The notes: generated by a model from the letters alone, not told the origin. 64,000 nt of DNA from Chryseobacterium arachidis (GCF_900129245.1 NZ_FQUT01000017.1:1-64000), one strand, 5' to 3'; counted from the first letter of the stretch, positions 27,668 through 36,825 are shown. A program made the numbers and translations.

Positions 27668-29125
27668 TTATTGTTTCCAGTTTTTCACCGTGTAATTCAG
27701 ACTTGTATTTTTATCCAGTGACAAAGAAACGTCTTTCCCTTCTTCGATCCCGTCGATTTTCCCTTCTGTTTCCCAGTTTCCTTTGGTTAATTTGAATTTC
27801 AAATCAGGATAAGTTTTGAATGTAATTTGTCTGGTTGTTTCACCGGTTTTATTAAGTTTAATTATGTTAGGATTCCAATTTCCGATGCTTGACTGATTAC
27901 CTGTAATATAAACATCACCGCTGTTTTCGGGAACATTTACCGTTAAATTCACTTCGTATTTTACATTAGATAAACCCAATTTTGTTCTCACTTTTTCGAC
28001 ACTGGTTTCATCCAAAACATTTAGCAATTCAGGAACAAATTCTTTAAACGACTGATATTTTTTACGGTTGTTTTCATACACTTCCATTTTCTTTTCAAAT
28101 TCAGGAATCAGAACAAAGGAATAGTCATTCATATGTTGTTTTCGTAAGCTTTCAGCCAATTTCTGATTGCCATCAGCCAACGCAATTCGGATTTCTCCTG
28201 TTCTCACGATATGCTCGGCAACACAAGACGGCCAGTAAGAATAACCGTGCATCGCCATCTTATCAACAAGAGCCTCAGACATCAGATTACTGCTCTTGTT
28301 AATCCTGCCTTCATATGGGCCCAAATGCTGATTGACAAACGAATGACCGAACTCGTGCGTGATTAAAAAGTTGAGCGTTTCCGGATGATTGAAACCAAAT
28401 TCTTTATAATCCCTGATATTATTTTTCTTTTCCAGCGGAAGATAAGGACTGCTGATCATATTAGCAATCTGCCCTTTGTCAGATTTAATCATTGGGCCGT
28501 TGCCGTGCCAGAAGACCGGAATATTAGGCATAATATCCAACGGATTAATCCAGAATCTGTAAGCCAGAAACTTCTCACCATAATATTGCTCCATTTTAGC
28601 CATATAGCCAGCCGGAATATTTTTTCTCACTTCATTTTTTGCGCCTTCTATAAAATGACTTTGGTTTTTGAAGAATTTTCCCAGATTTCTTTCGATGTAA
28701 AATTCTCTCAACTGTTCGGCGAATTTTTCCACTGCTTCTTTCTTTACATTATCATTCTCTTCAATCGGAAAAGCGTAGCCTTTTGCAGGAAAAATATTGT
28801 GCTTCAGTAAAACCTGATAAGTCAAATCCTGTTGCTGGCCGGCAACCTGCAGATAATCCTGCATCGCTTTGATAATTTTCGAATTATCATATTTTTCCAT
28901 TTCCCTGTTCGCCAAATCAGCCAAAGGCAAATGACCAATATCTGCTTTTCCATCGATGTAGAAAAGCCTTCCCTGATGCTTCGCTACAAGATATTCGACA
29001 ATGGAATACGTGGCGATATTGGGATTGAATTCCACATCCACTTTTGATTGAGATTTCAGATTCACCGTCAATAAAAACATCATCAAAGTCAAAATGCTTT
29101 TATTAATCATCTTTAAGGTCTTCAT
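27668..29125 (-). CDS. Exported DUF4932 protein with a metallopeptidase motif
   Basis: 485 aa with an N-terminal signal peptide (about residues 5-25). The central motif HEFGHSFVNQH (HExxH at 257-261) and the downstream Glu304 (CVAEHIVRTGE) look like a zinc site of gluzincin type; the paralogue at 29961 has the same pair. The last ~90 residues form an extra beta-rich domain (VNLTVNVPENSGDVYITGNQSSIGNWNP), resembling a starch-binding/CBM20-like fold that the paralogue lacks. It is probably periplasmic. The adjacent exporter suggests a role in processing or guarding against a peptide substrate; this is inferred. Confidence 0.8.
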   Translation of the reverse strand: MKTLKMINKSILTLMMFLLTVNLKSQSKVDVEFNPNIATYSIVEYLVAKHQGRLFYIDGKADIGHLPLADLANREMEKYDNSKIIKAMQDYLQVAGQQQDLTYQVLLKHNIFPAKGYAFPIEENDNVKKEAVEKFAEQLREFYIERNLGKFFKNQSHFIEGAKNEVRKNIPAGYMAKMEQYYGEKFLAYRFWINPLDIMPNIPVFWHGNGPMIKSDKGQIANMISSPYLPLEKKNNIRDYKEFGFNHPETLNFLITHEFGHSFVNQHLGPYEGRINKSSNLMSEALVDKMAMHGYSYWPSCVAEHIVRTGEIRIALADGNQKLAESLRKQHMNDYSFVLIPEFEKKMEVYENNRKKYQSFKEFVPELLNVLDETSVEKVRTKLGLSNVKYEVNLTVNVPENSGDVYITGNQSSIGNWNPNIIKLNKTGETTRQITFKTYPDLKFKLTKGNWETEGKIDGIEEGKDVSLSLDKNTSLNYTVKNWKQ

Positions 29126-29160
29126 TTAATCTGAGTTTTCTAAGTTTATCGTTTATTATT

Positions 29161-29925
29161 TTAAATTGAATCGATTGTTCCTCCAGAACTTCTGCTCACA
29201 GAAAATTTAATTCCTGACAATGTTTTATACCTGATTTTAGCTAATGAACTTGCAGAAGCGGTTAGTTCTTTGGATATACTTAGATGAACAGAGGAAGCCG
29301 ACCCAGCCGTTACAATTGCTTCATGAATATCAGCTTTTGTAGCCGTAATTTTAGATGCCTGTTCGGAACTGATGATTGCTTTAGCGATTTTTCCCTGGAT
29401 ATCTACCGTACTTCCGGATCTGGTATTTAGAATAAGACTTTCAGTATTCATTGTTCCCTTAACAGCACCCGCAGATTGTGTTGTAATAAGGATTTTTTTT
29501 GCATTAGAATCTCCGAAAATTTTTCCCGCGCTTTCTACATCAAACTTTTCAATCGTAAAGTTGTCTTTAATTCTTACTACAGAAGCTGTTTTTGCAGTTA
29601 CCGATGTTAGATTTTTCGCATAAACTACAATTTTGGTATCCACATTCTCCATGGATTGTCCTCTCTTGTAATCAATCTTCAGGACTTTATTTTTCACGCT
29701 TATTTCCACAAAATCAATATAGTTACTTTTAATAACCGCCTTTTCTTCGTTAGATTTTACCACTTCTATATCAAATACCATTTCAGAATCTATCGAATCA
29801 AAATGTTCTAAATAAATCGTTTTTGTTTCTGTTTGAGAAATATTGGCAGTCTGTTTTTGTGCCGAAAAACATGTCAGTGGAAACACTATAAAAGTTACTA
29901 AAGATAATAATGTTAGAGTTTTCAT
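29161..29925 (-). CDS. Exported GIN-domain (DUF2807) protein
   Basis: 254 aa with a signal peptide (MKTLTLLSLVTFIVFPLTCFS). The rest is a repetitive beta-helix-like run of short strands (VDIQGKIAKAIISSEQASKI, EAIVTAGSASSVHLS) typical of the GIN/DUF2807 family. These proteins are presumed periplasmic or surface-associated; their molecular role is poorly known. It lies between the two DUF4932 genes with 35-bp gaps on both sides. Confidence 0.85.
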   Translation of the reverse strand: MKTLTLLSLVTFIVFPLTCFSAQKQTANISQTETKTIYLEHFDSIDSEMVFDIEVVKSNEEKAVIKSNYIDFVEISVKNKVLKIDYKRGQSMENVDTKIVVYAKNLTSVTAKTASVVRIKDNFTIEKFDVESAGKIFGDSNAKKILITTQSAGAVKGTMNTESLILNTRSGSTVDIQGKIAKAIISSEQASKITATKADIHEAIVTAGSASSVHLSISKELTASASSLAKIRYKTLSGIKFSVSRSSGGTIDSI

Positions 29926-29960
29926 ATCTGAGTATTGTTTTTAGATTAAAAGCTTGTTTT

Positions 29961-31355
29961 CTATTTTGTTTTGAATTTTATAATGGTTTTCTGTAGCGGA
30001 TAGCCATCTTTTGAAATAAATTTATCCCCATTTATCACAAATTCATATTCTGTGTTGGGTTTCATTTCCACCTGAAGTTTGATGCCTTTATTTTCATTGA
30101 TATACCCATCAAATTTTTTCAATGGAAAATGTTCTTTACCCAGGCTTCCCATTGAGAAAGAAGAACCATTTCCTGTCATTTCCTGATCAAAATTAATGGT
30201 GATTTCTTTTATTGAAGAATCAACGTCGTTTTTATCTCTAATTTCAGGGAAAACTGACAAAACTTTTGGGATAAACATCTGCATTTTAGGAGCAATCTCA
30301 TTATAGAAAGCAATGATTTCGGGATAGAAACTTTCCAATGTAGGATATTGTTTTCTGTTGCTTTCGTAGGTTGCCAGCAAATTTACCAATTCTTTAATCC
30401 ACAAAAATTTTCTTTTTTCCTGCGCAGAAACTTCTGTCTCAATATCTTTTTGAGAATAATGATTATCAATCATATAACGAATCACCACGGCTCTCACAAT
30501 GCTTTCGTTAATCATAGTTTCCCAGTCGCCGTAAGCCTGATCTTTCAGTTCATTTTCTATTAATCTGTAAAGTTTTTGAGCCGAATTTTCCAGTTTAGAT
30601 CTATTACCATTCAGTTCCAATATATAATTTACAAAAGAATGGTTGAACTCATGAATCAGCAAAGGTTGATATTTGCTTTTTTCAAACCTTGCATTTCCTT
30701 CTTTATCGAAATTTGATACCCCTATAACTGCATTTACAGTTGTGTTCTGTTTTTCAGGATGAGTTTTAATTCCATAATTGGTATCTCCATTTCCGTATCC
30801 TAAAATAATCTTGTATTCTTCATCTGCATCTTTTCCATAAAATTTAGAAAACCAACCCTGATTGAAATCAGACAGGATAGAGTTTTCATATTCTTTTTCT
30901 GCCTTTTTATAATCTTCTGAATGATCTTTGAAGAACTTTTGGAAGCCAGACTGTTTATAAAACCGATTCAGTAAAGAAACAAACTGCCTGATATCAACCT
31001 GTTCCCATCTTTTATCCAACGAATTTTCTTTTTCTTTAATTAAACTGAATTTTCCGTTTTCAAATGACAGATGAAGAGCCATGGATATTACCGCATCATA
31101 ACCCAAACCCTTGTTTCTGTTTTTCTGGATAAACTCGACAATTTCTGAATTTTTATGACGATCAAAATACGTATTAATATCCGCTACATATTTTTTATTA
31201 TCATCTTGAGTGTATTCATCCGCGCCCGCCAACCGGAAAACAAGACTTACAATTTCTATCCTCTCATCTACTTTGGGCATTAATTTTTCCTGTGAGAAAC
31301 TCAGTATTGAAATCACCAGCATACTTAAGCCCAAAAGTTTTTTAATCATTATCAT
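29961..31355 (-). CDS. Exported DUF4932 protein with a metallopeptidase motif (second copy)
   Basis: 464 aa with a signal peptide (IKKLLGLSMLVISILSFSQ). HEFNHSFVN (HExxH at 235-239) and Glu284 in NESIVRAVVIRYM match the motif pair of the 485-aa neighbour, pointing to a zinc-dependent peptidase-like fold. The C-terminal ~90 residues form a different beta-rich domain of bacterial Ig-like type (TINFDQEMTGNGSSFS ... EYEFVINGDKFISKDGYPL). It lies 6 bp after the membrane-fusion-protein gene. The catalytic role is inferred from the motif. Confidence 0.8.
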   Translation of the reverse strand: MIMIKKLLGLSMLVISILSFSQEKLMPKVDERIEIVSLVFRLAGADEYTQDDNKKYVADINTYFDRHKNSEIVEFIQKNRNKGLGYDAVISMALHLSFENGKFSLIKEKENSLDKRWEQVDIRQFVSLLNRFYKQSGFQKFFKDHSEDYKKAEKEYENSILSDFNQGWFSKFYGKDADEEYKIILGYGNGDTNYGIKTHPEKQNTTVNAVIGVSNFDKEGNARFEKSKYQPLLIHEFNHSFVNYILELNGNRSKLENSAQKLYRLIENELKDQAYGDWETMINESIVRAVVIRYMIDNHYSQKDIETEVSAQEKRKFLWIKELVNLLATYESNRKQYPTLESFYPEIIAFYNEIAPKMQMFIPKVLSVFPEIRDKNDVDSSIKEITINFDQEMTGNGSSFSMGSLGKEHFPLKKFDGYINENKGIKLQVEMKPNTEYEFVINGDKFISKDGYPLQKTIIKFKTK

Positions 31356-31361
31356 ATTTAT

Positions 31362-32603
31362 TTATTTTTGAATATCTAATAATTCATATTTTTTCAATTC
31401 AGAATAATCCGAAATAATGACAGACTCGCCTTGCTTCAGTCCGGAAACCACTTCATAATACAGAGGATTTTCTCTTCCCAGACTGATGTTTCGCTTTTCA
31501 GCTTTGTTATTTTTCACTACAAAAATCCATTTTCCATTCGTGTCTTTGTAGAAATTCCCTTTCGGAATCATCATACTTTGCGTATCGGCAGACAATTTCA
31601 GTTTCACGCCGAAAGTCATCCCGATTTTCAGGGTTGAAATTTTTGCATCGATGAAATTCAGTTCCACAGAAAACTGTCCGTCTTTCACTTCCGGAAGAAT
31701 CTTCGTGATAATCACTTCATATTCTTTTCCATTGTTGTCAAGCGTTCCTTTGATTCCGTTCGTTAATTTATTAATATAGTATTCATCCACTTTTGCGACC
31801 AACTTGTAACCGCCCATCAAATCGATTTTCCCGATGCTTTCACCACTTGTCAGATTTTGTCCGAGAGAAATATTGAATGACGATAACCTTCCCGAAGCCG
31901 GCGACATTATCAGGAAATTATTTTTGTTGGAACGAAGAATATTCAAACTTTTTTCCATCTGATTAATGGAATTATTGATGGCTGCAAACTGGGCATTTCT
32001 CGAAAGCTTCTCATTGGAAGCTCCTTTTTCAACAATTTGTTTTCTGTCTTTCTGATAATTCAGATTTTGTAAAGCAATATCATAATCGGTTTTCTTTCCG
32101 ATTTCCGCATCGTACAATCTTTTCTGAAGATTAAAAGTCTGCAACGCCGTATTATAATCATTCTGAGACTGTAATAATTCTTTATCCTGACTGAATTCCT
32201 GATTCTTTAACTCCAAAAGCGAACTTCTCATCTGGCTGATCTGCTGCATAATCCCCGTTTCCTGATTCAGGTAATTAAATTCCGTATTCGGATTGTAAAC
32301 TCTTGCGATAGGTTGTCCTTTTGTCAGCATTTGTCCGTCTTCCGCAAAAATTTCTTTTACTGCGCCACCTTCCAAAACATTCACAAGAGAAGAATTAAGA
32401 GATTGCGTCTGTGCAGTTACCATCAACATATCTTCGAATTTTCCATTCGTCACTTCATCAATCGTGATATCTTCTAATTTTACATTATACGTTTTTTTCT
32501 GATTCAAAAAATACCATCCGAAAACCGAAACCGCTAATGCAGATATGATGATGATTGAGACAAATTTTAGTTTAGATTTCTTTTTTACTATTTTCGTATC
32601 CAT
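31362..32603 (-). CDS. HlyD/MacA-type periplasmic adaptor (membrane fusion protein)
   Basis: 413 aa. One TM anchor (SIIIISALAVSVFGWYFL, about residues 16-34), a lipoyl-like half (VLEGGAVKEIFAEDGQMLTKGQPIARV), a long helical hairpin with QISQMRSSLLELKNQ and SQNDYNTALQTFNLQKRLYD, then a beta-barrel domain (MMIPKGNFYKDTNGKWIFVVKNNKAEKRNISLG). It links the inner-membrane ABC unit to the TolC channel. It is the first gene of the nine-gene operon, 33 bp downstream of a candidate sigma-54 promoter. Confidence 0.93.
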   Translation of the reverse strand: MDTKIVKKKSKLKFVSIIIISALAVSVFGWYFLNQKKTYNVKLEDITIDEVTNGKFEDMLMVTAQTQSLNSSLVNVLEGGAVKEIFAEDGQMLTKGQPIARVYNPNTEFNYLNQETGIMQQISQMRSSLLELKNQEFSQDKELLQSQNDYNTALQTFNLQKRLYDAEIGKKTDYDIALQNLNYQKDRKQIVEKGASNEKLSRNAQFAAINNSINQMEKSLNILRSNKNNFLIMSPASGRLSSFNISLGQNLTSGESIGKIDLMGGYKLVAKVDEYYINKLTNGIKGTLDNNGKEYEVIITKILPEVKDGQFSVELNFIDAKISTLKIGMTFGVKLKLSADTQSMMIPKGNFYKDTNGKWIFVVKNNKAEKRNISLGRENPLYYEVVSGLKQGESVIISDYSELKKYELLDIQK

Positions 32604-32635
32604 ATTTAGATAACTATTTTACTTACAGATAATTA

Positions 32636-32651
32636 CACAATGCAGATGCCA
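32636..32651 (-). promoter_or_regulatory. Candidate sigma-54 (-24/-12) promoter of the exporter operon
   Basis: Reading the minus strand, TGGCAT-CTGCA-TTGTG matches the RpoN pattern TGGCAC-N5-TTGCW in 9 of 11 defined positions with exact spacing. The -12 GC is GT, which weakens it. A start site about 12 nt on would leave a leader of about 20 nt before the adaptor gene. Two enhancer-like dyads lie 64-100 bp further upstream and a sigma-54 activator is divergent. Confidence 0.6.
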
Positions 32652-32714
32652 CAAATTTATAATCTTGTAACACTCTGTAAATGTGATTAAATATAATTTT
32701 ATTAATTTTAAAAC

Positions 32715-32751
32715 TGTTCATTATCGGACACTTTTTGTACGGAAACGGACA
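32715..32751. promoter_or_regulatory. Two tandem dyads TGTnC-N6-GGACA, candidate activator enhancer sites
   Basis: 32715-32730 is TGTTCATTATCGGACA and 32736-32751 is TGTACGGAAACGGACA. Each is a 16-bp imperfect dyad and their starts are 21 bp apart, two helical turns. This is the usual arrangement of upstream activator sites for NtrC-type proteins. The likely binder is the 461-aa response regulator coded from 33890. Confidence 0.6.
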
Positions 32752-32829
32752 TATTAATTATAAATGATGAATTATTAATTGTAAATGATAATTTCATACG
32801 ACAAAATTTACAAATGATGAATACAAACT

Positions 32830-33870
32830 ATGGCTAAAAAAATAAAAAACACAGAAACTTCCGATAATCAAATAGAATTTTCGAACGAAAAATTGTTAAC
32901 GGATTTATCCCACTTAATAGAGCAAAGTCGCCAACAAGTGGCGATGCAAGCTAACAGTACGCTTACTATTTTGTTTTGGCAGGTTGGTAAACGTATCAAT
33001 GATGATGTTCTGCAAAACCAACGCGCAGAGTACGGAAAACAAATTTTGCCGACAGTGTCGGCAAAATTGGAAAATCTATATGGCAGAAATTTTACAGAAA
33101 AAAATATACGAAGAATGGTCAGGTTTTCTGAACAATTTCCAGATATTGAAATTGTCGTTCCACTGTCACGACAACTGAGTTGGTCACATTTTATAGAACT
33201 CTTCTCATTAAAATCAAATAATGCAAAAAAATTCTATGCAGAATTAGCCATTAATGAAACCCTTGGCGTAAGAGAACTTCGCAAACAAATCGCCAACAAA
33301 GCTTTTGAACGAACCGAAATTGCCAATTTACAATCGTCTCAAAACGAAAGCTTCCCTACCAATACTTTTAAAGACCCCTATTTATTGGATTTTCTTGGAT
33401 TGCAAAACGACTATTTAGAAAAAGATATTGAGACTGCTATTCTCCACGAATTGGAAAATTTTATTTTAGAATTAGGGAAGGGATTTGCTTTTGTGGAGCG
33501 TCAAAAAAGAATGATTATAGACGGAGAAGACTTTTATCTTGACCTGTTATTTTTCCACCGTTCACTTAAAAGACTGGTTGCCATCGAACTGAAACTTGGG
33601 AAATTTCAAGCTAAATATAAAGGACAGATGGAATTATATCTGAAATGGCTCAACAAAAACGAAAAGCAAGAAGGCGAAGAAACCCCGATTGGACTAATAC
33701 TTTGTGCTGAAAGCAGTAAAGAACAGGTTGAACTTTTAGAAATGCATAAAGACGGAATTATGGTTGCCGAATACTGGACAGAATTACCACCTAAGAAAGA
33801 ACTTGAGCGGAAATTACATTTAGCCTTAATCGAAGCAAAAGAACGTTTTGAACGTAAAAAATTGCTGTAA
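32830..33870 (+). CDS. DUF1016 (YhcG-type) PD-(D/E)XK nuclease-domain protein
   Basis: 346 aa. The N-terminal DUF1016_N domain (about residues 20-170) contains LLTDLSHLIEQSRQQVAMQA and LENLYGRNFTEKNIRRM. The C-terminal DUF1016 nuclease-like domain has the core DFYLDLLFFHRSLKRLVAIELKLGKF, with Asp and ELK as the PD-(D/E)XK residues. The biochemical role of YhcG proteins is unsettled; they recur in variable regions and near restriction systems. It is out of place here, 19 bp ahead of the response regulator gene and just after the divergent control region, so it probably shares that transcript. Confidence 0.9.
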   Translation: MAKKIKNTETSDNQIEFSNEKLLTDLSHLIEQSRQQVAMQANSTLTILFWQVGKRINDDVLQNQRAEYGKQILPTVSAKLENLYGRNFTEKNIRRMVRFSEQFPDIEIVVPLSRQLSWSHFIELFSLKSNNAKKFYAELAINETLGVRELRKQIANKAFERTEIANLQSSQNESFPTNTFKDPYLLDFLGLQNDYLEKDIETAILHELENFILELGKGFAFVERQKRMIIDGEDFYLDLLFFHRSLKRLVAIELKLGKFQAKYKGQMELYLKWLNKNEKQEGEETPIGLILCAESSKEQVELLEMHKDGIMVAEYWTELPPKKELERKLHLALIEAKERFERKKLL

Positions 33871-33889
33871 AAAAATATTAAATCAAAAA

Positions 33890-35233
33890 ATGCGAAAAAA
33901 AGAAGCTCATATTTTAATTGTGGATGATGACGAAGATATTTTGTTTTCGGCGAGAGTCTGGCTCAAAAAGTTTTTTACGGAAGTGAGCTGTCTCAGTCAG
34001 CCCAAGAATATTCTGAAATTTTTATCCGAACAACAAGTGGATGCGGTTCTTCTGGATATGAATTTCCGGAAAGGTTTTGAAAACGGACAAGACGGATTGT
34101 ATTGGATGCAGGAAATCAAAACGCTGGAACCTCAGCTTCCTATTATTTTGATGACTGCTTACGGCGAAGTCGAATTAGCCGTTGAAGCCTTAAAAAATGG
34201 TGCTTCCGATTTTATTCTAAAACCCTGGAATAACGAAAAACTGTACGCTTCCGTAAATTTGGCTGTCGATATTTCCCGAAAAAATAAGAAGCTGAATCAA
34301 TGGGAAAATATCAGCATCAAAACCAATCAATATCAATTGGAAACCCAATCTCCGGCAATGCAGGAAGTGATGGATCAGATTGCCCGGGTTTCTGCAACCG
34401 ATGCCAATGTTTTGCTTTTGGGAGAAAACGGAACCGGAAAATATGTTTTGGCAGAGCACATTCACGAATTGTCGGAAAGGAAGAATCAGCCTTTTGTTCA
34501 TATCGATTTGGGAAGTCTTTCGGAAAATCTTTTCGAATCGGAATTATTCGGTTATAAAAAAGGAGCGTTTACGGATGCGCATCAGGATTATGCCGGAAAA
34601 ATCGAAAATGCCGAAAACGGAACCGTTTTCCTTGATGAGATCGGAAATCTTCCGCTTCATCTCCAAACTAAATTGTTGAGTTTGATTCAAAACAGAAAAC
34701 TGTCGAGAATTGGAGAAAGCAAAGAACGAATGTTGGATGTGAGATTCATTTTTGCAACCAATGAAAACCTCAAAAAAGCCGTTGCTGAAAACCGTTTCAG
34801 AAAGGACTTGTATTACAGAATCAATACGGTTGAATTGAATATTCCGAGTTTGAGAGAACGGATTGAAGATATTTCAACTTTAGCTGATTATTTTTTAGAA
34901 AAATACAAACAGAAATATCATAAACCTGATTTGGCTTTAAATGAGAATTTAATTTCTGAATTAATCCATTACTCCTGGCCTGGAAACATCCGTGAGCTCG
35001 ACCATTGCATCGAACGAAGCGTAATTCTTTCCAATGAAAAAAATCTTAAATTGCTGATGCCCCAAGATGAAGAATCAGAAAATACAATTGTGAATCTGAA
35101 CATCGAAGAAATGGAAGAAATCCTGATTAAAAAAGCATTGAAAAAGCATCGGGGAAATATTTCTCTGGCGGCGGAAGATTTGGGATTGTCGAGAGCAGCG
35201 TTATACAGAAGAATGGAAAAATTTGAGCTTTAA
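33890..35233 (+). CDS. Sigma-54-dependent response regulator (NtrC family)
   Basis: 447 aa from MRKKEAHILIVDDDED; an earlier in-frame ATG at 33848 overlaps the nuclease gene and adds only MNVKNCCKKILNQK. Receiver domain with acidic pair DDDED and phospho-acceptor Asp56 (VLLDMNF). AAA+ domain with Walker A GENGTGK (178-184), the sigma-54 contact loop as GAFTDA (225-230) and Walker B VFLDEIGNLP. Fis-type HTH at the end (ISLAAEDLGLSRAALYRRMEK). The sixth position of the loop motif reads GAFTDA instead of GAFTGA. It likely activates the divergent exporter operon and is partnered with the histidine kinase downstream. Confidence 0.93.
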   Translation: MRKKEAHILIVDDDEDILFSARVWLKKFFTEVSCLSQPKNILKFLSEQQVDAVLLDMNFRKGFENGQDGLYWMQEIKTLEPQLPIILMTAYGEVELAVEALKNGASDFILKPWNNEKLYASVNLAVDISRKNKKLNQWENISIKTNQYQLETQSPAMQEVMDQIARVSATDANVLLLGENGTGKYVLAEHIHELSERKNQPFVHIDLGSLSENLFESELFGYKKGAFTDAHQDYAGKIENAENGTVFLDEIGNLPLHLQTKLLSLIQNRKLSRIGESKERMLDVRFIFATNENLKKAVAENRFRKDLYYRINTVELNIPSLRERIEDISTLADYFLEKYKQKYHKPDLALNENLISELIHYSWPGNIRELDHCIERSVILSNEKNLKLLMPQDEESENTIVNLNIEEMEEILIKKALKKHRGNISLAAEDLGLSRAALYRRMEKFEL

Positions 35234-35406
35234 TTTTAAAATATTTAGAAGTTAAGTAAAATATTTCAACTTAAAATTCTTAATCAAATTGATTTATCAA
35301 TTCTTAAATTTAGAATCAATGACTTCTTCATTTCTTAATGTTTAAATAAGAATAAACAAGCTTATTGAAATTAAGAACTTTAAGGAAAGTATATTTATAA
35401 AAAACT

Positions 35407-36726
35407 ATGAAAAAACAACAGTTTTTTTGGCTGATATTTATTCTGCTTTCGATTGTCAGCGGGATTTTTGCTTTTGATTTTTATTCTCAAAATAAATGGA
35501 TCAATTGCGTTTTGTTTTCATTGGTCGGTTTGGTCTGCATTATTTTGGCGCAGACCCCGGCTTTGTCTTACATCCAGAAAACAGAAAAACTGCTTTTGGC
35601 GATTCAGAAAAAGGATTTTTCATTGTTTCCAAAAACTGAGGAAAACGGTCTGGTTGATAATGCTGTGAAATTGTATTATCAAAGTAAAGAAGAGCATCTT
35701 TCGTTATCATCTTACCAACTATTGTATGAGGAAATTTTGAATCAACTCGAAATAGGTTTGATGATTTTGTCAATGAAAAATGATGATTGGGAAGTTTTTT
35801 ATGTGAATCCTATTTTTCTTGAAATTTTAGAAATCCCAAAGTATAATTCGTGGAATCTTTACGAAAATAAAGCGCCCGATTTCTACCAAATCATCAAACA
35901 AACGAATTACGAAAACTCTCAGGAATTTTTTGATATTTCGATTAATGAAAATACAAAACAATCTTTTTCATTAAGGACGAAAAAAGTTCAGAATGTAAAA
36001 AACCGCTTTTGCATCATCAGTTTAGAATCGGTTCAGAAAATTATTGAACAAAAAGAAAAATTAGCCTGGAATAACCTAATGAAAGTAATTTCCCACGAAC
36101 TTCTGAATACTTTAACGCCTGTTAACAGTCTGATTCAGAATCTTGAATACATTGCCAATCAGGAAATTATCGAAAAGGAAGACCAGCAGGATATGAAGGA
36201 AAGTCTGATGATTATCAATTCAAAATCAAAACAATTACTGAATTTTGTGGATGATTACCGACAGGTTGCCGAACTTCCGAAACCTGTTTTTAAAACAATT
36301 TCTATATCTAATATTGTAGAATCTTCACTCAATTTTCTTAAGCCTGAATTTGAAAAAAAACATATCACCATTATCAATTCATTGGAAAATCATCTGATTT
36401 CTGCTGATGAAAAGATGATTGAAAGATGTTTAATTAATCTTTATCTCAACGCTATTTACGCTGTTTCCGATAATGTTGAAAGAACAATTAAAACCGAAAT
36501 CAAAACTCACAACAAACGTATCATTCTAAGCGTGGAAGATAATGGAACCGGAATCTCAAAGGAAATTCAGGATAAGATTTTCCTTCCGTTTTTCACGACA
36601 AGAAGCAATGGTTCCGGAATTGGTTTAACGCTCAGTAAAAGTATTATCGAAGCCCATAAAGGCTACTTGAATTATAAACCGTTGGAACAGGGAAGCCGGT
36701 TTGAGATTTGGTTTGTGGAATTATAA
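35407..36726 (+). CDS. Membrane sensor histidine kinase
   Basis: 439 aa. Two N-terminal TM segments (about residues 8-25 and 32-48) with a minimal loop between, so it may sense within the membrane. A PAS-like region follows at about 95-210. The H-box ISHELLNTLTPVNSL carries the phospho-His; the N-box INLYLNAIYAV and G-boxes DNGTGIS and GSGIGLTLSK complete the ATPase. It is the partner of the sigma-54 response regulator 173 bp upstream on the same strand. Confidence 0.92.
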   Translation: MKKQQFFWLIFILLSIVSGIFAFDFYSQNKWINCVLFSLVGLVCIILAQTPALSYIQKTEKLLLAIQKKDFSLFPKTEENGLVDNAVKLYYQSKEEHLSLSSYQLLYEEILNQLEIGLMILSMKNDDWEVFYVNPIFLEILEIPKYNSWNLYENKAPDFYQIIKQTNYENSQEFFDISINENTKQSFSLRTKKVQNVKNRFCIISLESVQKIIEQKEKLAWNNLMKVISHELLNTLTPVNSLIQNLEYIANQEIIEKEDQQDMKESLMIINSKSKQLLNFVDDYRQVAELPKPVFKTISISNIVESSLNFLKPEFEKKHITIINSLENHLISADEKMIERCLINLYLNAIYAVSDNVERTIKTEIKTHNKRIILSVEDNGTGISKEIQDKIFLPFFTTRSNGSGIGLTLSKSIIEAHKGYLNYKPLEQGSRFEIWFVEL

Positions 36727-36825
36727 AACTCTTTAACCGAAAATTTTTTAAACATTCAACTGTTTCTCGTCATAAAAGAAATCTGCAATATTCAATTAAT
36801 TGACTGTTTCATTACTTGATTTTCT

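Noticed and set aside
28385..28810. 141-aa plus-strand frame
   Set aside because: It is the antisense shadow of the DUF4932 gene.
33848..33889. Upstream start for the response regulator
   Set aside because: It overlaps the nuclease gene end and adds a stretch (MNVKNCCKKILNQK) unlike receiver domains.
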